NCBI RefSeq assembly: GCF_020509005.1
Contig: NC_063014.1
Location: 4,588,001-4,652,000, forward strand
DNA: 64,000 nucleotides
Source: Fulvia fulva
Taxonomy: Eukaryota; Ascomycota; Dothideomycetes; Mycosphaerellales; Mycosphaerellaceae
Direction: 5' to 3'
The notes under the pieces are model-generated. The model saw only the letters and a list, made by a program, of their open reading frames with translations, searched no databases and was not told the origin of the DNA. Of the stretch, positions 31,194 through 42,590 are shown in pieces. Numbering within the stretch: the first letter of the stretch is position 1; each line of letters begins with the position of its first letter. Both the position numbers and the translations under genes were made by a program.

Positions 31194-31543
31194 ATCGTCC
31201 CGAGAAGACGCTAAACTCGCTCCGGCGAGTCTAAGTAGTCGTGATGATGCGAGGGGGCAGGACAGGAGGAGGTATGCTGTAGGCAGGGAAAGTTCGAAAG
31301 AGGAGGCCCATCAGCTCCTAGGCCTTTGCGCCTGGGACTGGAGGGCTTCCTGTTGTTGTTGTCGTCATCGTCCCGAGAAGACGCCAAACTCGCTCCGGCG
31401 AATCCAAGTTAGTCGTGATGATGCGAGGCGGCAGGACAGGGGGACGTATGCGGGCGGCAGGACAGGAAGAGGTATGCTGTAGGCAGGGTCAACAGAAAGA
31501 GGACGCCATCAGCTTCCGGCGCCTACGGGCCTGGGACTGGAGG
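31194..31543. repeat. 173-bp imperfect tandem duplication
   Basis: The segment starting ATCGTCCCGAGAAGACGCYA at 31194 recurs at 31367 and both end in GCCTGGGACTGGAGG (31330-31345 and 31529-31543). The second copy contains an additional internal duplication of about 26 bp around the GGCAGGACAGG motif (31426-31470). Non-coding as far as I can see. Confidence 0.85.
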
Positions 31544-31907
31544 TCACCGCTGCTTGCAGCACATTCTCGGAGAGGTCGTCCAACGGTAGGACACTGAGGA
31601 GCCCAATAATATTGTCGCTCGTTTGACATGCCAAGGGCGGCAGACTCGTCATGCCTGCCAGTGCCATTCAACTCAGAGACGGAGGTTCAATTCCTTCCCA
31701 GCTGCCTCCTCCCGTCGCTGCCGTCGCGTCCTATGCACTTGTCACGCTTGTTTCTGTCTTCCAGTTGTCGTCGCCGTAACCCGCAAAAATTCTCATCGTC
31801 GCCGCCACCCCCTTTTTGTGATGCATGCCTCTCCCCACACCCTCATCACTCGTGATGCCAAGCAACACCCCCTGCCTCCCACCTTCCCGCCCATCTTCCG
31901 CCCCTTC
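31544..31907. other. Intergenic
   Basis: 3' flank of the crotonase-like gene. C-rich on the plus strand; nothing recognised. Confidence 0.4.
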
Positions 31908-32813
31908 TCAATACAGCTCCTCGATAATGTTATCGCTGATATTCAGCTCCCACTCCCGTGACTGATCATGCGACACTTTCACTATCTCTTGCACATTCGA
32001 TGCAACGAACGGCAACGCCGCCAAGTCGCTGAACCTCTTTCGATCTCGTGCAAACACTCCCTTGCTCGGTGCCTGCTCAGCAATACTCTCCTTCGTCGCT
32101 CGCATCGTCTCGACATGGAACAGCGCAATCCCTTTCGCCAGCCCATCAACGTGTCCCCTCAACGCCACCTCCGTCGTGAATGCTCTATTTACTCAGCCAA
32201 TGCGCGCAGCCTCTTGAGCATCGACTTGAGCTGATGAGAGCATGTACTCCGCAGCGAGTCCAGGACCGACAAGCTGCACGAGCTGCTGCAGGCCGCCGAC
32301 GTGAAGTACGCCGAGCGATGCTTCTGGCGCACTGAATTGCGCGTCTGGTCCTGCAAAACGCATGTCCATCCGCAGGAGGTGCTCATCGCCGCAACCCCAG
32401 GTTCGACCGTTGACTTCGGCGATGAAGATGGTTGGTAGAGACACCAGGAGTTCGATGTTGTCGTAGTACTGGTCAAGGACTGCAGTACTGTTAATCGCAG
32501 AGGAATTTGTACTGCCGTCCAGGAGGTGTAGGTCGAGATGAGAGCCGAAGAAGCCTGGCACGGAGCTTGAGAAGACAACGACTTTGGTGGACGTGTTGGT
32601 ACCACGGAGCGAGGTGAGGAAGGCGTTGATTTCGGAGATGGAGGGTGCATTAAAGAGATTGATGGGAGGATTGTCGAAGGAGACTCGTAGCGCACTGCAG
32701 TCTTTGTTGATGCATGAGCGTTGCAACAGTCCGGCGAAGGCGAGAGCGAAATATCCGGAGACTAGGAGCAGGAAGCTGGAAAGACGATGCATCTTGTTGA
32801 CAGATGATGCCAC
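31908..32813 (-). pseudogene. Secreted crotonase-fold (enoyl-CoA hydratase/isomerase-like) protein with in-frame TGA
   Basis: A single frame of 302 codons. Residues 8-28 (MHRLSSFLLLVSGYFALAFAG) form a clear signal peptide; the body has the crotonase pattern 'VVVFSSSVPGFFGSHLDL', 'LPTIFIAEVNGRTWGCGDE' (oxyanion-hole region) and 'APEASLGVLHVGGLQQLVQL'. A TGA at 32193-32195 falls in 'AARIG-stop-VNRAF', where relatives have Trp; the frame then continues to 31908 ('LRGHVDGLAKGIALF'). A product ending at TGA would have about 206 residues and lose the C-terminal helices. One G-to-A change explains the stop. It is the last gene before the mutated repeat block. Confidence 0.7.
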
Positions 32814-33150
32814 ATAGACTGCGCTAGCACCGTCTTTAAGAGCGTGCCGGAGACATCAGCACGTTGCATAGCACGATCACTGATTAGAAATAGCTGTTGG
32901 CCATGAGATGCGACAGTCAACGCCCTATGCGATTGACGGCAGTGAAGTATACACATATCGAGCTGAGCGGCGGCATTACTACTGCTAACAACATAGCCAG
33001 ACAGGATGTCTATAAAAGCTGACAGCTGACGTTCGATGGTACTATGCCTAGTATGATTACTAATACGCACGATTCTTAAGATGAGCTGACTGCGTCACTG
33101 GCCGTCTAACGGCTCAGGCGGCGTCAGAAAGACATTTTGATGCCGATAGG
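32814..33150. other. Transition from gene space to the mutated block
   Basis: Normal dinucleotide content (CA and TG present) up to about 33,140; the TA-rich pattern begins just after. No gene. Confidence 0.5.
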
Positions 33151-33399
33151 TAGAGTCTACTAATATTAGAGCACATATCGAGCAACAGCTACTAAGGCTA
33201 GATATAGGGCGACAATGTCCCCCGAAGGGTAGATAATAAAGACTTCGTCCATTTACTTATATAAAGCCTAGCCCGGTATAAGCTATTCGAAAACGCCTAC
33301 AAAGGCCGAGCCTTTAGTATTAAGCACTAGGGTAGGCCTGTACTTCACCTTAGCGTCCGACTACTCTAAGTCGGCCTACGCTAAAAATCTCTATACTTC

Positions 33400-34430
33400 C
33401 GTATCTATTAAATAGGTACGGATTAATAGTAGCGGAGTAGAGTAAGAGATCAATCTTTAACTAACTAATAGTACGAGCATATAGTAATATATTAGGAACC
33501 AATATATTGATTATATTAGATGTCTATCTAAGCTTAAGGGGAGAGAAAGATCTCCCTATAAGCTAAGTCATCGTAGATGCCCTAGGCTACTAGATCACTT
33601 CCTAATTATTGACTCCCTTTAAGATACTACATCTTAACACTCCTACTTATCTCGTATAGGAGGTTATAGTCTGCTCACTTCCTATTAATAGTACTTAGAC
33701 CTTTTTATAACAGGTTAAGCTAGCTTATAAACCTCTAGAAGTATAGACTAGTCTTTAGTTTTATAAACCCGTCTATAACTATCTTAGAGGTTAGGGTGTA
33801 CTTAATAGCAATAAGCCTCCTCTACTAAAGTTTCCTAATAGCGTTATAGGCAATATTAATGTGCTTCGACTTGTTATGAATATATACATCTTTTACTAGG
33901 GTAAGGATAGCTTTATTATTACCTCTTAATTAGACTAGTCTCAAATTTGATATAGTCTCCTAGTTTCTAGTGATTCTTAGTTAATAGGAACAGTCTCCTA
34001 CTAACTCTAGACAATCTATTTCTCTTAGTAGTGAAGCTAAGAATTAGGACTACTTTGTACATATATTTATAGCTATAATTATCGTTCTTAGACGTTATCG
34101 GCGCTATCGCTAAATACGACATATTCGAAAGCCCTTATTAAGACTATTCTAACGATCTATAAAGTAGGCTACTACCCCTAGAATTAAGGGAGTTCTACCT
34201 TATTTAATTTAGATAGCTTAAAGTTCTCTTTACCCGGTTTCTTTAGCTCTAAACGCCGCGGAGGTGCCTAGCTATATTAGGTAACTAACGAAGAATCATC
34301 GCTACTATCGACGAGGATTATCTATTCGACAGCCCTTATTAAGACGAGCGATCTACTTAAGTAGTAGCGACCCGCCTACGCTAGCGGCGGCGTAATCGTA
34401 GTATAAAGAACCCTAAAACTAAGGTTCTGT
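33400..34430 (-). mobile_element. Ty1/copia remnant, RNase H end
   Basis: On the minus strand around 33,840-33,935 a frame reads 'GNNKAILTLVKDVYIHNKSK' followed by 'HINIAYNAIRK', corresponding to the copia RNase H block ('A-TKHIDI-YHFIR'). Boundaries are approximate; no LTR recognised. Confidence 0.6.
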
Positions 34431-34439
34431 TCCCCTAAC

Positions 34440-36663
34440 GGTAGACCCTAGAGTTACGGAGTTACGGAGGATAACTACCTAATTAGGAAGCGCGACCTCA
34501 CCCCGAATAGTAGCGAAGGATAGTAACTAACGAGAGCTATAGCCTTACGAGGCTAACGATAAACAATATAGCGTAGATGACCCTATATACGGAGGCGGAA
34601 AACTTGCTAGGGGATAACGAATACCTAGCCCAGGTATATAAGAATACTATAGTATAGCTACTAGGAGCGCTAAAAGCGCTATTATACCAAATCCTAAAGA
34701 CAATCTAATAAGTAATATAGAAGGTAGCCTAGAGACTAACTATATAGGTAATAGTAGTAGTAGGTAAGAATTAACCCCCTACGAAGGTAAGTAATACGGT
34801 ACGCCTATATATTACTAATCCGGCGGAGAAACAAAAAATCGTAGCCCTAATAAGCAAGGAGATTGTCGATAGAATTGGCTAAAAGGAGGTAGTTAGAGCG
34901 AAGGTAGAGGTAATAGGCGTAGTGAGACTCTTTACTATCGTATAAGAGTCTAATAGACGAAAACTAGAGACCTATAAGGAGTAGACTACTAAAGTCACGA
35001 AGTCGGCGCGAGTCTCCTACTAATAGTATACCGTTATTACTTACGGGGTCCCTAGGACATTTAAGGTCGAAGACCTTCCCTAACTCTAAGTATAGAACTA
35101 GAACATATCTCTAGGAGTACGACTAACGAAGGCGGTATAGTTATATAAGATAGTAGACCGAGAGAAGACGTATTTATCGCTTATTATCTAGGTAGAGACA
35201 GCGGAACAAGCTAACTAGATACTAGACAATAGGCTATTCTAGAACTACGAGAGAATGGATACGGAGATCTATTAGAGTAGCTATAGGGTACTATAGTGCT
35301 TCTAATACTAATAGTACGGTTATATAGCCCTAAAATACGGGGAGAAGACCCTAAGGTGTCCTTACTACGTAGGCCTATACTAGGGAAGGGAATGCCTAAA
35401 AAAGGAGAGTAGGTATATATACTATAGTAGAAGGTACCTAGCGTACTTAAACTAATGCCTAGCTAGAATAGTAGTATAAGAACGAGCGAGATAAGTAAGG
35501 ATCTCTATACTAGCTAGGTACCCCTAACGATAGTAGGAGGGACCTACCGTATATAAGGGCTTCGAGCCGAGTAAGAGGAAGAGGGTAGAAGAGACGAATA
35601 AGGGAACCTAACCCTAAACGTATCTACCTCCCGGTAGGCCTCGACACCTTAACCGGGCTACTAACAAACTAGGCTAAATACGAATCTTTAGGGCGCCCTA
35701 GCGGCCCTAGGGCTAGCCGAATAGCGGGATATAGGCTTAGGAGATATAGTAGGCTAGTACGGAAATAGACCTTACGGATAACAAATAATACTATACGACG
35801 ACATTACTATCGTATAGTATAACGTAATTAAAAGTAGGGACAAGGTCTAGCGCCACTTTCTATAAGAGCTAGACCCGCTATAGTACTACGTTATTACGGT
35901 ATAGGAACTATAGATCAACCTCTACGTAGGACTCCTAGCTACTTATAATGACTAGAGATACTATACCGTAATCGCGGGCGAACGAGGCGTTATCCCGAGG
36001 ACATATATATACGTAAGTAAGACTATAGACCTTAAGTCGTAGAAGGTTATACTACCGTAATAGGGTAACCTAGGAGACATAATATTAATCTAGATCGATA
36101 CTATATAAGGCTCTATCTAGATCTATAACGTTTATAACCCGCTATAGCGGGGTCGGACGAGTAGGGAACTAGGAACCCTTGTCTACCTAGAGCGGACCCT
36201 AAGCTAAGACACGAAGTAAGTACTCCTCGGCAACTTTAACCTCTACTACCTATAGTAGGGATTCGACTTCACCCCCCCGTACGCGTTTTTAGGGGGAAAG
36301 CTACTAGATATAACCGTACGCTACGGAATGGCCTTAGTAATACTAAAGGGAATAGAGACGTAGAAGGCCCGTATAAGTATAAGTATAATCGACCTATACT
36401 TTCTATTACGAGAACTTAAAGAGAGACTAGTCTTATACTAACTAAACTACGCGCTAGAGGCCTCCTTAGACTATATCCCTATTTAAACGATACTAGAGGT
36501 AAAGGCGATAGAGGAGCTAATAAGCGAACTACGCCGTAACTAGAAGAAGGTACGCTAGGACAATATAAGAGACTTCCTAATAGCAAACCTACCGTAGTAT
36601 AGGGAACTCGAGACGACAGCTTAGCTAGACTAAGTAGCGGAACAGATTACCTTAGTTATATAG
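34440..36663 (+). mobile_element. Mutated Tad-like LINE, 5' part (gag-like and endonuclease)
   Basis: A former zinc knuckle lies at 35,297-35,340 (Cys/His codons now partly Tyr; pattern C-x2-C-x4-H-x4-C). The apurinic-like endonuclease domain follows at about 35,890-36,600: 'V-EP-INLY', 'IAGERGVIPRTYIYVS', and 'LLGNFNLYY--GFD'. All frames contain many TAG/TAA at Trp/Gln positions. The element continues at 40,173 after an insertion. Confidence 0.85.
36649..36663. repeat. 15-bp target-site duplication, left copy
   Basis: ACCTTAGTTATATAG, identical to 40173-40187. The two copies bracket the unmutated LINE; sequence left of the first and right of the second copy belongs to one mutated LINE. Confidence 0.88.
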
Positions 36664-36856
36664 ATAGATAGATATTTCATTAAGCTGTTGTAGTGCCCTT
36701 TGGCCTATGCAGCTATGCTATCTTGTTTTTGTATATATAGAGGGGAAACCGTGTTGGTGAAAACCCCTCCTCCTTCCCGCCTGTCTTTTCCTCCTCGTTG
36801 TCGTCTTAAATTTCCCTTGTTAGGGGTACGCTAGTGTCATGGGCCTGCCCTGATGA

Positions 36857-39142
36857 CTACCCTATCTGCAACCCCCCTCGCTTCCGCCTCTTGTCTATCC
36901 ACTCCTCCGTCTCGCTCGCGAGGCTAAACTGCTGGAGGTATCCCTGCTGTAGTATCCACCGAGAGATTCGGCGAATGTTGCCTTTGTCCCTAATAATTGA
37001 CTTGTAGTCTCTCCTTCCCGCTTGGTGCCTCCAAGTTCCCCTGCCTCTCGCCCACTGCGGGCATCGTAGTAGCATATGTTCTGGGTTTTGCGATGGGTAG
37101 CCACACTGGCAGGCTGGGCTATAGATGTCTAGTGCGCGTCTTCTGAACAGGTAGGCCCTTAATCCAATGTGTTCGGACCTGATTTGGATCGCTATGCTTG
37201 CTTCGGCCCTTGTCAGGTCCCTATATAGCTGGTAATTGTGTCTCTGGAAGGCTCGGAGCGCTATCGGGCCTGTTGTCTTAGGGGGCTTCCTTTTCCAGTC
37301 CTGCTCCCATAGGCAGCTCGCTATCTGTTCCGCTAGGTTTTGGGTCTTAGCCTTGCTCCCGCCGGCCTGGCGAGTCCTACGCTCCTCCTCCTTTCGTGCT
37401 AGCCATTCGGTGCTTGTCTGTACGGCCGTAAAGGTCGTAAGGTCATCCTCTTTTTGGCTTGTCCTATATCCTGCCCCTCTCCGGTAGCGGCTTTCTATCT
37501 TATTCTTTGCCTCCTGGATCGTGGTTTGTGCTAGGTAACCTGTCGTCTTTGCCGCGTATTGAATTCTCATTCCCCGGATGTACTGGCCGATTGGTGGTAT
37601 TCCTGTCTCCATTTCTACCGTGCTTGTTGACGTTGTCTTGTATGCGCCTAGTACCCTACGTAGGTTGCCTGCCTGTGTCCTGTTTAGGGGTTGCTCTATC
37701 CGTTTCGGGATCGGCTTGCCTGCGCCTCCTGTTCCCCAAATCTGTGCCCCGTACAACATAGCTGGTCTGACGATCGCCTTATACATTACTCTTGCCTTGT
37801 CGAATGTTGCTCCCCATGTAGATGCCGTAAGCCTCTTTATCGAGGCTTCATTGACTTGCGCTCGACTCTGGGCTTTCTTAATCTGTACATTCCAGCTTAG
37901 CTTCGGGTCGAGCCAGATCCCTAGTACTCGTAGCTCCGCTGATGGCTTGGTCTCGTAGCCTTGGATTCTTACCGCCGCCTTCATATTATGGTGTGTTCTC
38001 GCTTTACTGAAGTGTATAAGTTGGTACTTTTCAGGGGCGAACCGGGCACCATGCTTCTTTGCCCACTCCTCGCATTTCTTGTGCCTATCTTCAAGGAGGC
38101 GACAGTTCTCTTCTGTCGAGTCTGACCAGGCTAGGATGTTTGTATCGTCTACGAACCCCGATGCTGAGGTTTGCGGAGAGGTGAGTAGGGGGATTAGATC
38201 CGACATAAATATTAGAAACAGGATAGGGGAGAGAGTAGATCCCTGAGGTATTCCAGTCTCTGCCTTCACCGGGTCGGACGTGTACCTTCCTAGGACTAGG
38301 TATGTCGTCCGTTCCTGGAGAAAGGAGAAGACGAACGACGTTGCCCACTGGGGGATGCCTTTCTGCTGTAGGATATGTATTAGCCTTTGGTGTGAGACGT
38401 TGTCGAAGGCCCCTGCGATGTCGAGGGATAGTAAGGACGCCGCTCGGTTCCTGCCGTAGTGCCAGAGGGTCTGGATTTGCTCCGTAATTAGCTCCATTGC
38501 TGTTAGTGTCGATCGCTGGCTTCTTCCCCCCATCTGTGTTGCTGGGAGTACGTGGTTGTCCTCGGCAAGCTGCGTAAGTCTCTGGGCTACTATCTTTTCT
38601 AGGACCTTCCCTATCGTATTTAGAAGTGCTATTGGTCTGTACGACTTGGGCTGAGTATAGTCTTCCTTCTGTGGCTTGCGTAGCACTACTGTCATAGACT
38701 CTCTGTACGGCTTCGGGTGATACCCTAGCCGTAGGCACGCGGTAAATAGGTTTGCAAGGCTCGGCGCGATCTCTTCTCTACACTCTTTTAGCAGTACGTT
38801 TGGTATCCTGTCTGGGCCTGGGGCTTTTCGTCCCTTTAGCTTACTTATGACTCCTGTTACTGTGTTAGGGCTAACCGCCCAATCCATGTCCAGGGGTTCC
38901 GGGTATGTGCTCGGGTCGATGTCCGTAAGGTCTGCCTCTACTTGCGTCGAAAAGAAATGGTCGGCTAACGCTTTTGCCTTGCCCCGGGGCGTAGCCTGGG
39001 CAATCCCTTCGCGGTCTACGATTGGGGGGAAGTGAGGGGCTTGTTGCTCTTCAGGTAGTCGTGCCCATTTAGCAAGTCTCCACATCTGTTCCGGCAAGGA
39101 AGGAATCGTATTTAGCAAGCTAGCTACGAGATAAGGTGACAA
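36857..39142 (-). CDS. LINE reverse transcriptase (Tad/I-like clade), intact frame
   Basis: Frame of 761 codons without ATG at its beginning (starts TTG after an in-frame TAA; first ATG is 'MWRLAKW' near codon 19), so the ORF2 is 5' truncated. The reverse transcriptase domain is complete: 'GRKAPGPDRIPNVLLK', 'SYRPIALLNTIGKVLEKIVA', 'LSLDIAGAFDNVSHQRL', 'GIPQGSTLSPILFLIFM', and the catalytic 'FVDD' in 'ASGFVDDTNILAWSD'. The C-terminus has a Cys/His cluster ('CQCGYPSQNPEHMLLRC'). I see no clear RNase H acidic motif and no endonuclease. It would normally act in target-primed reverse transcription. Closely related to the mutated copy at 40.2-42.6 kb. Confidence 0.92.
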   Translation of the reverse strand: MSPYLVASLLNTIPSLPEQMWRLAKWARLPEEQQAPHFPPIVDREGIAQATPRGKAKALADHFFSTQVEADLTDIDPSTYPEPLDMDWAVSPNTVTGVISKLKGRKAPGPDRIPNVLLKECREEIAPSLANLFTACLRLGYHPKPYRESMTVVLRKPQKEDYTQPKSYRPIALLNTIGKVLEKIVAQRLTQLAEDNHVLPATQMGGRSQRSTLTAMELITEQIQTLWHYGRNRAASLLSLDIAGAFDNVSHQRLIHILQQKGIPQWATSFVFSFLQERTTYLVLGRYTSDPVKAETGIPQGSTLSPILFLIFMSDLIPLLTSPQTSASGFVDDTNILAWSDSTEENCRLLEDRHKKCEEWAKKHGARFAPEKYQLIHFSKARTHHNMKAAVRIQGYETKPSAELRVLGIWLDPKLSWNVQIKKAQSRAQVNEASIKRLTASTWGATFDKARVMYKAIVRPAMLYGAQIWGTGGAGKPIPKRIEQPLNRTQAGNLRRVLGAYKTTSTSTVEMETGIPPIGQYIRGMRIQYAAKTTGYLAQTTIQEAKNKIESRYRRGAGYRTSQKEDDLTTFTAVQTSTEWLARKEEERRTRQAGGSKAKTQNLAEQIASCLWEQDWKRKPPKTTGPIALRAFQRHNYQLYRDLTRAEASIAIQIRSEHIGLRAYLFRRRALDIYSPACQCGYPSQNPEHMLLRCPQWARGRGTWRHQAGRRDYKSIIRDKGNIRRISRWILQQGYLQQFSLASETEEWIDKRRKRGGLQIG

Positions 39143-40172
39143 GTCTTAACCGCGCTTTCCCACTCATCTAGCACCACCGTGTAGCCTCGTTTCGAGAGGT
39201 TAGCCCGGAGCAAAAGCTTCCCTCTACGCCCTCCCTCCCTGTTTGCTCCTTAAGCCAATATCCACCTCCATAGGCCTAAGCCCTTTAGTGCTCTCTATTG
39301 ACCGACATGCGCATCCGTCCTCTCGGGCTGTACAGACAGTGTCAGCCGTCGCTGCCAGTGTACACCACGCCCCAGGTTTTGACGCCCTTCGCGTTACCGC
39401 AGCCTATCTCTAGAAAGCGGCCGTCCATGCCTCGCAGGTTTGCTCGGGGCACACACCACGCCGGGCAGCGTACTCCTTGCGTTTCCACCTACTAACCAAT
39501 ATGAAGTTCCTTATCACCCTGCCCTCGATCCTCCCCGATCACAGAACTAATCCACTTGCATTGTACGTCTTTTCCCCGTCCTAACAGCCGTCTTTTCCTT
39601 GCTCAGGCTATCGTCTTTTCCTCGTCGCAATCTACCATGTCAGACTAGGTGCGTTGTGTAGCGGGACAGGCAGTGCCTTAGGCAAAACCCTCGTTCCCAT
39701 ACCGGGTGTTCAACAGGCCCTTATAGGCTTCGTCGCGTGTCCACCTACCCACCGCATTGCCCGCTGGCAAACACCAGATTGTTTCGTAGTCCGCTCGACG
39801 CCGTTGCATAGTCCGCTCAGTTGTTGTTCTGTAGTCCGCTCGTCCAATGTTCGTCGCTCAGCCCGCTCGGTTTGCGGTCTCCGGAGGTGAAAATTCTGCA
39901 CTCATACCAGAGGTGTCCTGTCGAGCGTATAGGCCACGGTTCCGCGCCCTTCTTACACGTAGAAAGAAGAGGGACTCGCTCCCGACACGAGTACACGCTC
40001 GTCGGATGGTTTTCATACCCGTTTTGCTGGTAGTCCTCTGTTCGCCGCGGCTTCGCCTACGTTGCGCGCCCGCCGCGCCCACGACGCTCCAGCGTGAGAA
40101 TACTTGGCTCTCTCGTAGCTAGACGAGAGGTTCGTAGCCGACACCACGTACAGGTGATTCTCGTCGTCGACC
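39143..40172. other. 5' segment of the LINE insertion, origin unknown
   Basis: 1.03 kb with normal dinucleotide content, GC-rich, no long frame. It carries iterated AGTCCGCTC-like motifs at about 39,788-39,880 (three 'TAGTCCGCTC' and one 'AGCCCGCTCGGT'). The last resembles the inner end of the pogo-type repeat at 29.2 kb (CCGAGCGGGC). It does not align by eye with the endonuclease region of the mutated LINE. Confidence 0.5.
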
Positions 40173-42590
40173 ACCTTAGTTATATAGTAAGTAGCGGAAT
40201 AATATACGCCGTTACTCCGGCCCTTAACGTAGTAGAAGGCCTTCTAGACCCCTAAATACTCTACGAAGGTAAAGGAGGCTAGAAGGGTAAGGCGATAGTA
40301 GACGAAGGAGTATACCTAAGAGACGTAGGAGCAATACTATCGCGCGACATAAGAGAAGAAGGTATAGATAAGACGCGATAAGCTATAGGACTAGAGAGTA
40401 ACGATCGGGCTCGTTATAGAAAACCCGGAATAGATATAGAGACTAGCTAAATAGGTACGACTACCTAAAGAGCAACGAACCCCTTACTTCTCTTTAATCG
40501 TAGACCGCGAAGGGATTGCCTAGACTACGCCCCGGGGTAAGGTAAGAGTATTAGCCGACTATTTCTTTTCTACGTAAGTAGAGGTAGACCTTACGGATAT
40601 CGACCCGAGTATATACCCGGAACCCCTAGATATAGATTAGGCGGTTAGCTCTAATATAGTAAAAGGAGTTATAAGTAAGCTAAAAGGACGAAAAGCCCTA
40701 GGCCTAGACAGGATACTAAATATAATACTAAAAAGTATAGAGAAGAGATTGCGCCGAGCCTTATAAATCTATTTACCGCGTACCTACGGCTAGGGTATCA
40801 CCCGAGGCCGTATAGAGAGTCTACAACAGTAGTACTACGTAAGCTATAGAAGGAGGACTATACTTAGCCTAAATCGTATAGGCTAATCGTACTTCTAAAT
40901 ACGATAGGGAAGGTTCTAGAGAAGATAGTAGCCTAGAGACTTACGTAGCTAGCCGAGAATAACTACGTACTCCTAGTAATATAGATAGGGGGAAGAAGCT
41001 AGCGATCGATACTAATAGTAATAGAGCTAATTACGGAGCAAATTCAGACCCTCTAGTACTACGGTAGGAACCGAGCGGCGTCCTTACTATCCCTCGATAT
41101 TGTAGGGGCCTTTGATAACGTCTTATACTAAAGGCTAATATATATCCTATAACAGAAAGGCATCCCCTAGTAGGTAACGAAGTTTGTCTACTCCTTTCTC
41201 TAGGAACGGACGACATACCTAGTCCTAGGGAGGTATACGTCCGACCCGGTAAAGGTAGAGGCTAGAATACCTTAGGGATCTACTCTCTCCTCTATCCTAT
41301 TTCTAATATTTATGTCTAACCTAATTCCCCTACTTACCTCTCCGTAAACCTTAGTATCGGGATTCGTAGACGATATAAACATTCTAGCCTAGTTAGACTC
41401 GATAGAAGAGAACTATCGCCTCCTTAAAGATAGGTATAAGAAATACGAGGAGTAGGTAAAGAAGCATAGTGCCCGGTTCGCCCCTAAAAAGTACTAGCTT
41501 ATATACTTTAGTAAAGCGAGAACATACTATAATATAAAGGCGGCGGTAAGAATCTAAGGCTACGAGACTAAGCTATTAGCGGAGCTACGAGTACTAGGGA
41601 TCTAGCTCGACCCGAAGCTAAGCTAGAACGTATAGATTAGGAAAGCCTAGAGTCGAGCGTAAGTTAACGAAGCCTCGATAAAGAGGATTACGGCGTCTAT
41701 AGAGGGAGTAATATTCGATAAGGTAAGGGTAATATATAAGGCGATCGTTAGACTAGCTATATTATACGGGGCATAGATTTAGGATATAGGAGGCGTAGGT
41801 AAGCCGATCCCGAAACGGATAGAGCAACCCCTAAATAGGACTTAGGTAGGTAACCTACGTAGAATACTAGGGGTATATAAGATAACGTTAATAAGTACGG
41901 TAGAAATAGAGACGGGAACACCTCTAATCGGCTAATATATCCGGGGAATAAGAATTCAATACGCGGTAAAGACGACAGATTACCTAGTATAAACTACGAT
42001 CTAGGAGGTAAAGAATAAGATAGAAAGCCGCTACCGGAGAGGGGCCGGATATAGGATAAGCTAAAAAGAGGATGACCTTACTACCTTCGCGGCCGTATAG
42101 ATAAGTACCGAATAGCTAGTACGAAAAGAGGAGGAGCGTAGGACTCGCTAGGCCGGCGGGAGTAAGGCTAAGACCTAAAGTCTAGCGGAATAGATAGCGA
42201 GCTACCTATAGGAGTAGGACTAGAAAAGGAAGCCCCCTAAGATAACAAGCCCGATAGCACTCCGAGTATTCTAGAGACATAATTACTAGCTATATAGGGA
42301 CCTAATAAGGGCCGAAGTAAGTATAGCGATCTAAATTAGGTCCGGATATATTAGACTAAGGGCCTATCTATTTAGAAGACGCGTACTAGACATCTAAAGC
42401 CTAGCCTACTAGTATAGCTACCTATTAAAAAACCTAGAATATATACTACTACGATGCCCGTAGTAGGCGAGTAGTAGGGGAAATTAGAGGTACTAAGCGG
42501 AAAGGAGAGACTATAAGTTAATTATTAGGGACAAAGGTAATATTCGCCGAATCGCTCGGTAAATACTATAGTAGAGATACCTCTATAAGG
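40173..42590 (+). mobile_element. Mutated Tad-like LINE, 3' part (reverse transcriptase)
   Basis: Continuation of the element that starts near 34.44 kb. Its sequence is the mutated relative of the intact reverse transcriptase in opposite orientation; the catalytic 'SGFVDD' is at about 41,360-41,375. Comparison with the intact copy shows TG-to-TA and CA-to-TA differences (e.g. GACGTGTAC versus GACGTATAC), plus other substitutions, so they are sister copies rather than parent and offspring. It breaks off near 42,590, before the end of the frame. Confidence 0.85.

Larger units (their letters stand above)
36664..40172 (-). mobile_element. Unmutated Tad-like LINE insertion, 5' incomplete
   Basis: Inserted antisense into the mutated plus-strand LINE. 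The 3' end is at the low coordinate, with a tetranucleotide tail (ATCT)n on the coding strand (36,661-36,674 on the plus strand TAGATAGATAGATA). CA and TG are frequent across the whole insertion, with sharp borders. It has a long reverse-transcriptase frame but no endonuclease or gag region, and its first 1 kb (39.14-40.17 kb) is not recognisable as LINE. It is therefore probably a dead-on-arrival copy. Confidence 0.88.

Noticed and set aside
32193..32195. UGA as selenocysteine or programmed readthrough in the crotonase-like gene
   Set aside because: Fungi of this group lack selenocysteine insertion, the aligned residue is probably Trp, and no readthrough context (such as a following CTA) is present.
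1..33150. tRNA genes and CRISPR arrays
   Set aside because: I found no convincing A/B-box pair with cloverleaf and no regularly spaced repeats; CRISPR is not expected in a fungal nucleus.
38091..38738. 215-codon frame overlapping the LINE reverse transcriptase on the same strand
   Set aside because: Alternative frame of the well-supported 761-codon ORF, without domain similarity.
39780..39890. Tandem AGTCCGCTC motifs as a Helitron or centromere-like array
   Set aside because: Only three to four irregular copies and no hairpin/CTRR end; reported only as a feature of the LINE 5' segment.
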